Positions 36,785 to 46,600 of a DNA stretch of 64,000 nt are shown piece by piece. Position 1 is the stretch's first letter, and each line of letters starts with the position of its first letter. The notes under the pieces are model-generated. The model had not been told where the DNA came from, did not search any database, and saw only the letters and a program-made list of their open reading frames with translations. The translations under genes and the position numbers were made by a program. This DNA is from CAVQGZ01 sp963712175 (GTDB lineage Bacteria > Actinomycetota > Actinomycetes > Jiangellales > Jiangellaceae). The stretch is taken from NCBI GenBank assembly GCA_963712175.1, contig CAVQGZ010000004.1:930001-994000 (forward strand), in the 5' to 3' direction.

Positions 36785-37651
36785 TCAGCGACGCACCGCC
36801 CGCGCGAGAAGTCCCGTGCCGGAGCCCTCGTCCGCGCTGGTGACCGTGAACGACTGCGGGTCTGGCGCCGGTGGGTCCGCACGGCGTTTCCCCAGCTGGT
36901 TGACCCGGTAGGCGAGCTCATGCGTCACCCGCGGCAAGCGTGAGTCGACGGCACCCCAGAGCCGGTTGGCGATCGGTACGCCGATGCGACCGACCCCGGA
37001 CAGGGCGAAGCCCGGACCGTCGAGGCGCATCACGTCGACCTCCCACCCCGGCAGCGCCCGCGTGAGCAGGGCTTCGAGCTCCGCGCCGTCCAGCGTGGCC
37101 ACGTGGGGCGGGTAGCCCGACCAGCCACCCCAGTACCGCGACTCGTCCGGCGTCGACATCACGAGCATGCCGCCGGGCTGGACGAGGCCGGCGATCTCGG
37201 TCACGAACGTCTGCTGGTCCTGACGTGGCACGTGCTCGATGACCTCCATGCAGAACACGACAGGCGCCTGCGCGAGCCCGACCGCCGAGGCATGGACGTC
37301 GACACCCTCGAAGGCGCGGGCCGCAAGCTCGCGGTGACCGGCGTCCTGGTCCACCATGACGAGTGGGCGGCTCAGAGCCCGCGCCGCCCACACCGAGAAG
37401 CCGCCGGCGCCGGCACCGACGTCGACCAGTGGCCCACCCTCGCTGATCGAGGCAGCCAGCCGAGCGGCGACCGCGTAGTTGACGGCATGCCTGATCACCA
37501 GGCCGTGGTCCCACTGGTGCCCCGCGTCCCCACCGTCGAAGTTGCGGTGGGTGCGCTCCCGCACGTCGTGCAGCCGGTTCTGTGCTCCCACCAGAACCGT
37601 CCAGGACTCGCGCAGTCTCTCGACCGCGCCGTCGGAGGCGTCCACGGCCAC
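36785..37651 (-). CDS. Class I SAM-dependent methyltransferase
   Basis: 288 residues from a GTG with GGGAGG upstream. The Rossmann methyltransferase motif I is PLVDVGAGAGGFSVWAARAL, motif II LVMVDQDAGHRELAARAFEG, and the post-motif segments VVFCMEVIEHVPRQDQQTFV and LVQPGGMLVMSTPDESRYW follow, typical of UbiG/UbiE-like small-molecule methyltransferases. The N-terminal QWDHGLVIRHAVNYAVAARL helix covers the active site. Substrate is unknown. It is divergent from etfB across a 202-base control region; TACTGT on the minus strand at 37692-37687 may be its -10. Confidence 0.85.
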   Translation of the reverse strand: MAVDASDGAVERLRESWTVLVGAQNRLHDVRERTHRNFDGGDAGHQWDHGLVIRHAVNYAVAARLAASISEGGPLVDVGAGAGGFSVWAARALSRPLVMVDQDAGHRELAARAFEGVDVHASAVGLAQAPVVFCMEVIEHVPRQDQQTFVTEIAGLVQPGGMLVMSTPDESRYWGGWSGYPPHVATLDGAELEALLTRALPGWEVDVMRLDGPGFALSGVGRIGVPIANRLWGAVDSRLPRVTHELAYRVNQLGKRRADPPAPDPQSFTVTSADEGSGTGLLARAVRR

Positions 37652-37726
37652 TCGGTCCTCCCTCTGCCGCCCGTACGCGTCGTGAACAGTAGACGGCCCT
37701 GCTCCTGGGGCCTCGCACCCGGCAAC

Positions 37727-37806
37727 CTACTGATCAGTAGCGTGTCAAAGGTCCCACCTCGCGGGGGACTATGGCGAAGCCCACCCCTTACCTGGTTGTC
37801 TAGCGT
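37727..37806 (+). promoter_or_regulatory. etfB upstream control region with 14-bp palindrome
   Basis: A perfect palindrome CTACTGATCAGTAG spans 37727-37740, overlapping a TAGCGT (-10-like) at 37738-37743. A second TAGCGT lies at 37801-37806. A ten-codon ORF (37771-37803, ATG after a run of G) sits between them and its TAG stop forms part of the second element. The palindrome looks like a TetR-type operator. The region separates the methyltransferase from etfB. Confidence 0.5.
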
Positions 37807-37853
37807 TCACTGCAACCGCACCAGCACCCGAGTCGGAAGGTCGCCGCGCGCCC

Positions 37854-38636
37854 ATGAAGATCGCAGTTCTTGTGAAGTACGTACCCGAACCGACGGCGAC
37901 CTGGACCTACGCCGACGACCTCACCCTGGACCGCGCCGGCGTCGAGGGCAGGCTCTCTGAGCTCGACGAGTACGCCGTCGAGCAAGCGCTCCAGCTGACG
38001 GAGAAGGGTCTCGACGCCGAGATCGTCTACGTGACGATGGGGCCGGCCAAGGCTGTCGACGGTCTACGAAAGGCGCTCGCCATGGGCGGCACCGGCGGCG
38101 TCCATGTCTACGACGACGGTCTTCACGGCTCCGACGCGATGGCGACCTCGCTCGTGCTGGCCGCAGCGATCGACAAGATCTCCGACGTCGACCTGGTGAT
38201 GACCGGGATGGCATCGACCGACGCTGAGATGTCCGTCGTCCCGTCCATGATCGCGGCCAGGCTGGGCATGCCACAGGTGACCTTCGCCGCAGCCATCGAG
38301 GTGGACGGTTCCACCGTGCGGATCCGGCGCGACTCCGACACCGGCTCCCAGGACGTCGAGGCCGCGCTCCCGGCACTCGTCTCCGTGACCGACCAGACCG
38401 GAGAGGCCCGGTACCCGTCGTTCAAGGGCATCATGGCGGGCAAGAAGAAGCCGGTGCAGACACTGAGCCTGGCCGACCTGGGCATCGACCCGGCAGCAGT
38501 CGGGTCGGGCGCGGCCAAGTCCGTGACTCGTTCCGCCGAGATCCGCCCCCCCAAGCAGGCGGGAACCGTCGTCACCGACGAGGGTGATGCGGCCACCCAG
38601 ATCGCCGACTACCTGGCCGCCAGCAAGTTCATCTGA
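37854..38636 (+). CDS. etfB: Electron transfer flavoprotein beta subunit
   Basis: 260 residues, usual length. N-terminal MKIAVLVKYVPEPTATWTYA and the AMP-binding DLVMTGMASTDAEMSVVPSM region are characteristic, as is the conserved VSVTDQTGEARYPSFKGIMA segment. EtfB with EtfA accepts electrons from acyl-CoA dehydrogenases (two are encoded here, at 10516 and 41895) and delivers them to the membrane dehydrogenase encoded at 39686. A GGAAGG ribosome site precedes the ATG. etfA follows after 32 bases. Confidence 0.95.
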   Translation: MKIAVLVKYVPEPTATWTYADDLTLDRAGVEGRLSELDEYAVEQALQLTEKGLDAEIVYVTMGPAKAVDGLRKALAMGGTGGVHVYDDGLHGSDAMATSLVLAAAIDKISDVDLVMTGMASTDAEMSVVPSMIAARLGMPQVTFAAAIEVDGSTVRIRRDSDTGSQDVEAALPALVSVTDQTGEARYPSFKGIMAGKKKPVQTLSLADLGIDPAAVGSGAAKSVTRSAEIRPPKQAGTVVTDEGDAATQIADYLAASKFI

Positions 38637-38668
38637 CCGACGACCCGAACGCATCGAAAGGTATCCCC

Positions 38669-39625
38669 GTGGCAGCAGTCCTCGTCCTTGTCGAGCGGAC
38701 CGATGGCGTCGTCCGCAAGCCGACCCTCGAGCTCCTCACCCTGGCCCGGCGCATCGGCGACCCCGTCGCCGTCGTCCTCGGAGCCGCCGACGACGCCACC
38801 GTGGCGACCCTCGGTGAGTACGGCGCCTCCGACATCCGCGTCGTCGACGCTCCCGAGCTCGATGACTACCTGATCGTCCCCGCCGCCGAGGCCGTGACCG
38901 AGGCCGCCCGTACGGTCGATCCGGCTGCCGTCCTCATCACCTCGGGCCCGGACGGCAAGGAGATCGCCGGTCGAGTCGCCGTGGCCCTCGACTCGGGGAT
39001 CATCACCGACGCGGTCGACATCCAGCCCGGTGCGGACGGCCCCGTCGTGACCCAGTCGGTCTTCTCCGGAACATGGCTGGCCGACAGCTCCGTGACAGCG
39101 GGTACCCCGGTCATCACCGTGCGCACGAACTCGGCTGCTCCCGAGGCTGCGCCGAGCCAGCCCACGGTGACGCCGCTGGACGTCACGTTCTCCGACCTGG
39201 CCCGGACGGCCAAGGTCACCGGACGGACCGCCAAGCAGAGCACCGGTCGCCCCGACCTCACCGACGCGGCCATCGTCGTCGCCGGCGGACGCGGCCTCGG
39301 CTCCGAGGATGCCTTCGCCGTGCTCGAGACGCTGGCCGACGCGCTCGGCGGCGCCGTCGCCGCGTCGCGCGCCGCGACCGACATGGGCTGGTACGGCCAC
39401 GAGTTCCAGGTCGGGCAGACCGGCAAGACCGTCGCCCCCCAGCTCTACATCGCTGCCGGCATCTCCGGTGCGATCCAGCACCGGGCAGGGATGCAGGGCA
39501 GCAAGACCATCGTCGCCATCAACAAGGACCCCAAGGCCCCCATCTTCGAGATCGCCGACTTCGGCGTCGTGGGCGACCTGCACGCGATCGTGCCAGCCCT
39601 TCGCGACGAGCTCGGGACGCGCTGA
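38669..39625 (+). CDS. etfA: Electron transfer flavoprotein alpha subunit
   Basis: 318 residues from a GTG. The C-terminal FAD domain carries the family signature VGQTGKTVAPQLYIAAGISG followed by AIQHRAGMQGSKTIVAINKD and APIFEIADFGVVGDLHAIVP. The N-terminal Rossmann-like domain has VLVLVERTDGVVRKPTLELL. It binds the FAD that accepts electrons from acyl-CoA dehydrogenases. It is co-transcribed with etfB and followed after 60 bases by the EtfD-like gene, so the electron route from acyl-CoA to the quinone pool is encoded as one block. Confidence 0.95.
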   Translation: MAAVLVLVERTDGVVRKPTLELLTLARRIGDPVAVVLGAADDATVATLGEYGASDIRVVDAPELDDYLIVPAAEAVTEAARTVDPAAVLITSGPDGKEIAGRVAVALDSGIITDAVDIQPGADGPVVTQSVFSGTWLADSSVTAGTPVITVRTNSAAPEAAPSQPTVTPLDVTFSDLARTAKVTGRTAKQSTGRPDLTDAAIVVAGGRGLGSEDAFAVLETLADALGGAVAASRAATDMGWYGHEFQVGQTGKTVAPQLYIAAGISGAIQHRAGMQGSKTIVAINKDPKAPIFEIADFGVVGDLHAIVPALRDELGTR

Positions 39626-39685
39626 GCACGGCAGGTGAAGACCCCCCGCAATCAGGTCAGCACTGATCAAGGAGGAGTGACCTAG

Positions 39686-41854
39686 GTGGCCATCAGGACA
39701 ACCATCGGCGTGCTCATGATCGTCCTCGCCGTGGGCATCGCGGGCAATCGACTCTGGTACCTGTACCGGCTGGCGATGGCTGGGCAGAAGGCGAGCCCCG
39801 ACCGCACCAGCGACCACAAGGCCGCGGCCAGGTCGGTTCTGACCGAGGTCTTCGGACAGAAGAGGCTCCTGCAGTTCACGGTGCCTGGTGTCGCGCACTT
39901 CCTGACGTTCTGGGGATTCATCCTGCTGCTGCCGACGGTGATCGAAGGCTTCGGCGCCATCTTCGACGTCGACTTCCACATCCCGTTCATCGGCAAGCAG
40001 GCCTGGCTCGGGTTCATCGAGGACCTCGCGGTCGTTGGTGTCCTCATCGGGATCGCGACCTTCGCGATCATCCGGCTCGTCAAGTCACCCAGGCGTGAAG
40101 GCCGCAAGTCGCGCTTCTTCGGCTCCCACCTGAGCACTGCCTGGGCGACGCTGTTCATGATCTCGATGGTGCTGGTCAGCCTGCTTCTCTACCGCGGCAC
40201 GCAGATCAACGTCGAGCCGCCGACGTTCCCCTTCTACGAGAGCGGCGGCGCGTTCGCCTCGGAGTGGGTGGGGTCGCTGCTCGAGCCTCTGGGCCCAGAG
40301 ACGAACGAGGTTCTCGAGCACGTCTTCGTGCTGCTCGCGGTGGGCGTCTTGCTGGGCTTCCTCGTGCTCGTCGTCTACTCCAAGCACCTGCACATCTTCA
40401 CCTCCGAGCCCAACGTCGCCTTCAAGCGGCAGCCGATCGCCCTCGGCGCCCTCGAGCCGATCCGCATCCAGGGCCAGGACGTGGACTTCGAGAACATCGA
40501 CGAGCTCGACGAAGATGCCGCGCTGGGGATCGGCAAGGTCGAGGACTTCACGTGGAAGGGCATGCTCGACTTCATGGCCTGCACCGAGTGCGGCCGCTGT
40601 CAGAGCCAGTGCCCGGCGTGGAACACCGAGAAGCCGCTCAGCCCGAAGCTGCTCATCATGGGGCTGCGTGACCACGCGTTCGCGAAGGGCCCCTACCTCA
40701 TCGCCGACAGCGACGAGAAGCGTGAGGGCGTCTCTGACGCGGTCAAGGCCGAGGTCGAACGTCCACTCATCGGGGCGAACGAGAACGGCTACGCCCATGC
40801 CGGCGACAACGGGGTCGGTGGGGTCATCGATCCCGACGTCCTGTGGTCGTGCACCACCTGTGGCGCCTGCGTCCAGCAGTGCCCCGTCGACATCGAGCAC
40901 GTCGACCACATCCTCAACCTGCGCCGGTACCAGGTGCTCATGGAGTCGGAGTTCCCGACCGAGGCCGGGGTCATGCTCAACAACCTCGACCATGCCGGTG
41001 ACCCGTGGGGCGCCGGCGCCCGGGCCAGGACGACGTGGATCGGGGAGATGGACTTCGACGTCCGCGTGTTCGGTGCCGACGGCGAGGACACGATCCCGGA
41101 GGACGTCGAGTACCTCTTCTGGGTCGGCTGCGCCGGAGCTGTCGACGACAAGGCGAAGAAGACCACGAAGGCGGTTGCCACGCTGCTGCACGAGGCCGGA
41201 GTCGAGTTCATGGTTCTCGGCGACGGCGAGACCTGCACCGGCGACCCCGCGCGGCGCCTGGGCAACGAGTTCTCGTTCCAGATGCTGGGTCAGCAGAATG
41301 TCGAGGTGCTGAACGAGATCGGCGCCCGCAAGATCGTCGCCACCTGCGCACACTGCTTCAACACGCTGGCCAACGAGTACCCCCAGCTGGGTGGCAACTA
41401 CGAGGTCGTCCACCACACCCAGCTGCTCAACCAGCTGGTCTCCGACGGTCGGCTCACGCCGGTCACGCCGCTGGACACGACGATCACCTACCACGACCCC
41501 TGCTACCTCGGACGCCACAACCGAGTGTTCTCCCCCCCGCGGGAGATCCTCGAGGCCCTGCCTGGCAGCACGTTCAAGGAGATGCCCCGCAACTCCGAGC
41601 GCTCGTTCTGCTGCGGCGCCGGTGGTGCCCGGATGTGGATGGAGGAGAACCTAGGCTCGCGTGTGAACGAGAACCGGTCCGCGGAGGCCCTCGACCTCGA
41701 GCCCGACGTCGTCGCCGCGGCCTGCCCGTTCTGCATCGTGATGCTCTCGGACGGCACCACCGCTGTTCAGGCCGAGCGCAACGGCGGCTCGAGGCCTGTG
41801 GAGGTCACCGACATATCCGAGCTGTTGCTGCGATCGGTCAAGCCATCGACCTAG
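39686..41854 (+). CDS. EtfD-like membrane Fe-S oxidoreductase (ETF:quinone)
   Basis: 722 residues from a GTG with AAGGAGG nearby. Residues 1-270 hold about five membrane helices (heme-b NarI-like domain). Two 4Fe-4S clusters follow, CTECGRCQSQCPAWNTEKP and CTTCGACVQQCPVDIEH. The C-terminus has two CCG domains with CAHCFNTLANEYPQLGG, YHDPCYLGRHN and RSFCCGAGGARMW, as in HdrB-type proteins. Mycobacterial homologue Rv0338c was identified as EtfD, the membrane ETF dehydrogenase that passes electrons to menaquinone during fatty-acid oxidation. Its place behind etfBA supports the same job here. Confidence 0.9.
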   Translation: MAIRTTIGVLMIVLAVGIAGNRLWYLYRLAMAGQKASPDRTSDHKAAARSVLTEVFGQKRLLQFTVPGVAHFLTFWGFILLLPTVIEGFGAIFDVDFHIPFIGKQAWLGFIEDLAVVGVLIGIATFAIIRLVKSPRREGRKSRFFGSHLSTAWATLFMISMVLVSLLLYRGTQINVEPPTFPFYESGGAFASEWVGSLLEPLGPETNEVLEHVFVLLAVGVLLGFLVLVVYSKHLHIFTSEPNVAFKRQPIALGALEPIRIQGQDVDFENIDELDEDAALGIGKVEDFTWKGMLDFMACTECGRCQSQCPAWNTEKPLSPKLLIMGLRDHAFAKGPYLIADSDEKREGVSDAVKAEVERPLIGANENGYAHAGDNGVGGVIDPDVLWSCTTCGACVQQCPVDIEHVDHILNLRRYQVLMESEFPTEAGVMLNNLDHAGDPWGAGARARTTWIGEMDFDVRVFGADGEDTIPEDVEYLFWVGCAGAVDDKAKKTTKAVATLLHEAGVEFMVLGDGETCTGDPARRLGNEFSFQMLGQQNVEVLNEIGARKIVATCAHCFNTLANEYPQLGGNYEVVHHTQLLNQLVSDGRLTPVTPLDTTITYHDPCYLGRHNRVFSPPREILEALPGSTFKEMPRNSERSFCCGAGGARMWMEENLGSRVNENRSAEALDLEPDVVAAACPFCIVMLSDGTTAVQAERNGGSRPVEVTDISELLLRSVKPST

Positions 41855-41894
41855 CCCCTAGCCAATCAGCCGAACCCGCAAGGAAGGTCAGCCA

Positions 41895-43613
41895 ATGACG
41901 GACACGGCACCAGCCACCACCGGCCACATCGGTGGCGGCGGACTCGATCTCGACACGCTCAACCTCATGCTCGAAGCGCTCACCGACTTCATCGCTGCGG
42001 GCATGGACGACGAACGGATGCTCGAGCTCGACCATGAGGACAGGTGCCCGGAAGACCTGGTGCGGGCCATGCAGAGCGACGAGCTCGGAGTCCAGCTGGT
42101 GTTCCTCCCCGAGGAGTACGGCGGGATGGGCGGCGGAGCGTTCGACATCTACCGAGTCTGCGAGCGCATGGGCCGCATCGACATCGGGCTCGCCACGTCC
42201 GTCCTCGCGACGTTCCTCGGCTCGGACCCGATCCTGGTCGGGGCCACCGAGGAGCAGCGAGCCCACTGGCTGGGTCGCATCGCCGAGGAGGGCATCCTGT
42301 TCGCCTACGGGGCCACCGAGCCCGAGGCCGGCAGCGACCTTGGTGCGCTGACCACCACAGCTGTCCCGAAGACGGACGACGACGGGAACGTCACCAGCTA
42401 CGTCATCAACGGGCGCAAGCAGTGGATCAGCAACGGGGCTATCGCCGACGCCTCCACGATCCTGGCCCTGACCGAGGGCGGACCGACATGGTTCGTCGTG
42501 GAGAAGGACACCCCGGGATTCGACGCGGCACCGCCGGAGGACAAGCACGGCATCCGTCTCTCGAACACGGCAGCGCTGTTCCTCGACGACGTGGAGGTGC
42601 CCGTCGACCATCTCGTCGGGGGCGTCGAGGGCCAGGGCCTCGTCCAGGCGCAGCAGGTCTTCGGCTACACCAGGCTCATGGTCGCCGCGTTCGGCCTGGG
42701 CGGTGGCTGGGCGGCGGTCGACCGCGCCATCACGTACTCCGTCAACCGCATCCAGGGCGGTAGCCCGCTGTCGCAGAAGCAGGGGCTCACCCACAAGCTG
42801 ATCATCCCCCACGTCGTCCGGCTCGAGGCCGCACGCGCCTACATCGAGGAGACGGCCACCCGCATCGACGCCGGCGAAGGAAGCGACGGCGCCCTCAACA
42901 CGGAGGGGGCCATCGCCAAGTACCTGGCCACCGAGGCCGGCAACAGCGCTGCCGAAGCCGCGATCCAGGTTCACGGCGGGTACGGGTACACCCGCCCCTA
43001 CATCGTCGAGAAGATCAAGCGCGACGTCCGCATCACCACCATCTACGAGGGAACCTCGGAGATCATGGAGATGACGATCGGACGCGACCGCTGGCAGCAC
43101 CACCTCAAGACCAAGGGCGACCACTACCGGCTCCAGGCGGCCGAGCTGATGCACATCCACGCCGCGCACCCCATGGTCGGGGCGGATGTCGCAGCACTGG
43201 CCACCGAGGCTCTGGCCGGCGTCTTCAGCGCCGCGCAGACCGGACGCCTCACCCGCAACCAGCACATCCTCTTCCGGCTGGGCGAGCTGGCGGCCATCGT
43301 CGAGGGCGCCGGCGCCCTGTGCCGACGAGCCGCGGCCCGGTCTGACGAGACGATCTCGGAGAAGGCCGACAAGCGCTTCTCGGCTGAGACGCTCGCCACG
43401 ATCTGCCGCGTCTACGCACGGGAGGCCGCTCTCAAGGTGGCCGACGACGGTGTGCGCTGGGTCGCCGGAGGAACGGCCGTGGCGGGTGTCGACAGCGCCG
43501 AGCTGGCCCGCACCCTGGCCGCCACCCTGCGGCTCGACGACGTGCGTGCCGCCCAGGCGGGTCTGATCGCCGACATGGACGCGATCGCCGCCGCCCTCTA
43601 CGACAACGCCTGA
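41895..43613 (+). CDS. Long acyl-CoA dehydrogenase with C-terminal extension
   Basis: 572 residues, about 190 longer than standard. The dehydrogenase core (about 20-400) has FAYGATEPEAGSDLGALTTT, RKQWISNGAIADASTILAL, LVGGVEGQGLVQAQQVFGY and the catalytic segment TTIYEGTSEIMEMTIGRDRW. The C-terminal 180 residues are helical and contain a second, shorter four-helix unit (RLTRNQHILFRLGELAAIVE), as in the very-long-chain/FadE-like group. It feeds electrons to EtfAB encoded just upstream. The gene begins 40 bases after the EtfD-like gene and ends 9 bases before the megasynthase gene, so the beta-oxidation electron module and the synthase may be one operon. Confidence 0.9.
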   Translation: MTDTAPATTGHIGGGGLDLDTLNLMLEALTDFIAAGMDDERMLELDHEDRCPEDLVRAMQSDELGVQLVFLPEEYGGMGGGAFDIYRVCERMGRIDIGLATSVLATFLGSDPILVGATEEQRAHWLGRIAEEGILFAYGATEPEAGSDLGALTTTAVPKTDDDGNVTSYVINGRKQWISNGAIADASTILALTEGGPTWFVVEKDTPGFDAAPPEDKHGIRLSNTAALFLDDVEVPVDHLVGGVEGQGLVQAQQVFGYTRLMVAAFGLGGGWAAVDRAITYSVNRIQGGSPLSQKQGLTHKLIIPHVVRLEAARAYIEETATRIDAGEGSDGALNTEGAIAKYLATEAGNSAAEAAIQVHGGYGYTRPYIVEKIKRDVRITTIYEGTSEIMEMTIGRDRWQHHLKTKGDHYRLQAAELMHIHAAHPMVGADVAALATEALAGVFSAAQTGRLTRNQHILFRLGELAAIVEGAGALCRRAAARSDETISEKADKRFSAETLATICRVYAREAALKVADDGVRWVAGGTAVAGVDSAELARTLAATLRLDDVRAAQAGLIADMDAIAAALYDNA

Positions 43614-43622
43614 GGACCCCTC

Positions 43623-46600
43623 ATGACCGACTACCCGTTCATGCCCATCGCCGTCGTCGGGGTCGGGGCTGTCATGCCTGACGCTCCCAACGCCGACGCC
43701 TTCTGGTCGAACATCCGCGACGGCCGCTACAGCATCTCCGAGACCCCACCTCAGCGGTGGGACCCGGCGCTCTACTACGACCCCGACCCCTCAGCACCCG
43801 ACAAGACCTACTCGATCATCGGCGGCTGGGTACGCGAGTTCGACTGGAACCCGATGGCATGGCGGCTCCCCATCCCCCCCAAGGTCTCCGCCCAGCTCGA
43901 CATCGGTCAGCAGTGGTCGGTCGCCGGGTCACGGATGGCGCTGATGGACGCCGGGTGGCCCGACTGGAGCGTCGATTCCGAGCGCGTCGCCGTGATCATC
44001 GGCAACGCCATCGGCGGGGAGAAGCACTACGAGTCCAACCTGCGCATCGAGCTGCCGGAGTTCCTCAAGGCGGTCGCGTCAACCGACGCGGTGCGTGCCA
44101 TGCCCGAGGCTGCCCAGCAGGCCCTGCTGTCCCAGGCTCGCGAGAGCTTCCTCGCCGGGCGGATGCCGATCACCGAGGACACGATGCCCGGTGAGCTGGC
44201 CAACATCATCGCCGGGCGGGTTGCGGCGCTCTTCAACTTCCGTGGCCCGAACTTCACGACTGATGCAGCCTGCGCGTCGGGCCTCGCTGGCATGTCCGCG
44301 GCCATCCAGGGTCTGCAGTCGCATGCCTACGACGCCGTTGTCACCGGTGGTGTCGACCGCAACATGGGCATCTCGGCCTTCGTCAAGTTCTGCAAGATCG
44401 GGGCCCTCTCGGCCACCGGCACCCGTCCGTTCGACGCCGGGGCCGACGGGTTCGTGATGGGCGAGGGAGCAGCGCTCTTCGTGCTGCGTCGACTCGCTGA
44501 CGCCGAACGGGACGGCCAACACGTCTACGGCGTGATCACCGGCATCGCCGGGTCCTCCGACGGGAAGGGCAAGGGCATCACCGCGCCCAACCCCGTCGGT
44601 CAGAAGCTCGCCGTCGAGCGAGCCTGGGCCACGGCGCAGGCCGACCCCACGACAGCCGGGTACGTCGAGGCGCACGGAACGTCCACGCGCGTGGGCGACG
44701 CAGCCGAGCTCACAACGCTCAACGAGGTCTTCACCAAGGCGGGCGCCCAGCCGGGAACGATCGGCCTGGGCTCGGTGAAGTCCAACATCGGACACCTCAA
44801 GGCAGCCGCGGGGACTGCCGGCTTCTTCAAAGCCCTTCGCAGCCTCGACGACAAGGTGCTGGTTCCCAGCCTGAACTTCGTGGAGCCCAACCCGAACGTC
44901 GACTGGGACACCAGCCCCTTCCGCGTCAACACCGAGCTGCGCGAGTGGCCTGCCGGCCCTGACGCCGTGCGGCGCGCCGGTGTCAGCGCGTTCGGATTCG
45001 GTGGGACCAACTTCCACGTCGTCGTCGAGGAGCACGTCCCCGGTCGTCACCGTGCCCCGCAGGCACCCCGGGCGTTCGCCGGAGCCGACATCCCCCAGCA
45101 GCCCGTAGCCGCGGCCGCTGCCCCCTCGCGTGCCAAGGCACCCCTGCGCGGGGCACTCGTCATCGGTGGGGCGGACGACGCAGCCGTCGTCAACCAGCTG
45201 CAGAAGGTTGCCGCGGACGCCGCTGCCGGGACCGCACCCGCCGTGGCTGCACCCGACCCTGCGTTGGCTGACGCCGCTGTCAGGCTCGCCATCGACTACG
45301 CCGACGCCGCCGACCTGGCGGCCAAGGCGCAGAAGGCGCTCAAGGCATTCGCAGCCAACAACCCAGCAATGTGGAAGATGCTTCGCGCGCAAGGTGTATT
45401 TGTCGGCCGCGGCCCTGCCGCCAAGGTCGCATTCCTCTACACGGGCCAGGGCTCGCAGTACGTCAACATGCTCGACCAGCTGCGTCATGTCGATCCGATC
45501 GTGTCGAGCACGTTCGCCGAGGCCGACCGCGTCATGACTCCCATCCTCGGTAAGCCTCTGTCCGAATTCATCTTCATCGACTCCTCCGACCCTGCCGCCG
45601 TCAAGCGGCTCGAGCAGCAGCTCCTTCAGACCGAGATCACCCAGCCGGCCGTGCTCGCGACGGACTTGTCGATGACGCGCATGCTGGGCGCCTACGGGGT
45701 CGAGCCTGACATGGTGATGGGCCACAGCCTCGGTGAGTACGGCGCCCTGGTGGCGGCCGGCTCGCTCTCCTTCGCCGCAGCGCTCGAGGCCGTGGCGGCC
45801 CGCGGGCACGAGATGGCCAGCCTGGACGTCGGCGACAACGGAGCCATGGCCGCGGTCTTCGGCCCGCTGGAGGAGATCCAGCGCATCGTCGACGGCATCG
45901 ACGGCTACGCCGTGGTCGCGAACCTGAACAGCTTCAGCCAGGCGGTGGTTGGGGGCGCGACAGCCGCGGTGGAGAAGGCCATCGAGGCGTTCACCGCCGC
46001 CGGCATCACGGCCGCCCGGATCCCGGTCAGCCACGCGTTCCACACCTCGATCGTGGCACCGTCCAGCGAGCCGCTGCGCCAGGTGCTTCGGCGTCTCGAC
46101 GTCCGACCCCCCGCCAAGCCGATCGTCGCCAACGTCACCGGGGAGTTCTATCCCGCAGAAGCGACCGTCGAGACGATGGTCGACATCCTCGGCCAGCAGG
46201 TGGCCTCCCCCGTCCAGTTCGTCAAGGGTCTTCAGTCGCTCTACGACGCCGGCGCTCGAGTGTTCGTCGAGGTCGGGCCCAAGAAGGCGCTGCACGGCTT
46301 CGTCGAGGACGTCCTGGGCAACCACCACGACGACGTCCTCGCGCTGTTCACGAACCATCCCAAGCAGGGCGACCTCGCGTCGTTCAACCAGGCACTGTGC
46401 GGCCTCTACGCCGCCGGCCTCGCCTTCGGTGCCCCCGTCGAAGCCGCTGCCGCTCCCCGACCCGCCCAGGAGACCGTCACGTCCACCGCCCCGCCCTCCC
46501 GCACGCCAGAGCCTGCCCCGCCAGCCGAGTCCACGCCGCAAGCAGCCCCGTCCTTGATGGCCGTTGCCGACAAGGTCACCGAGATCGGGCAGATCTTTGC

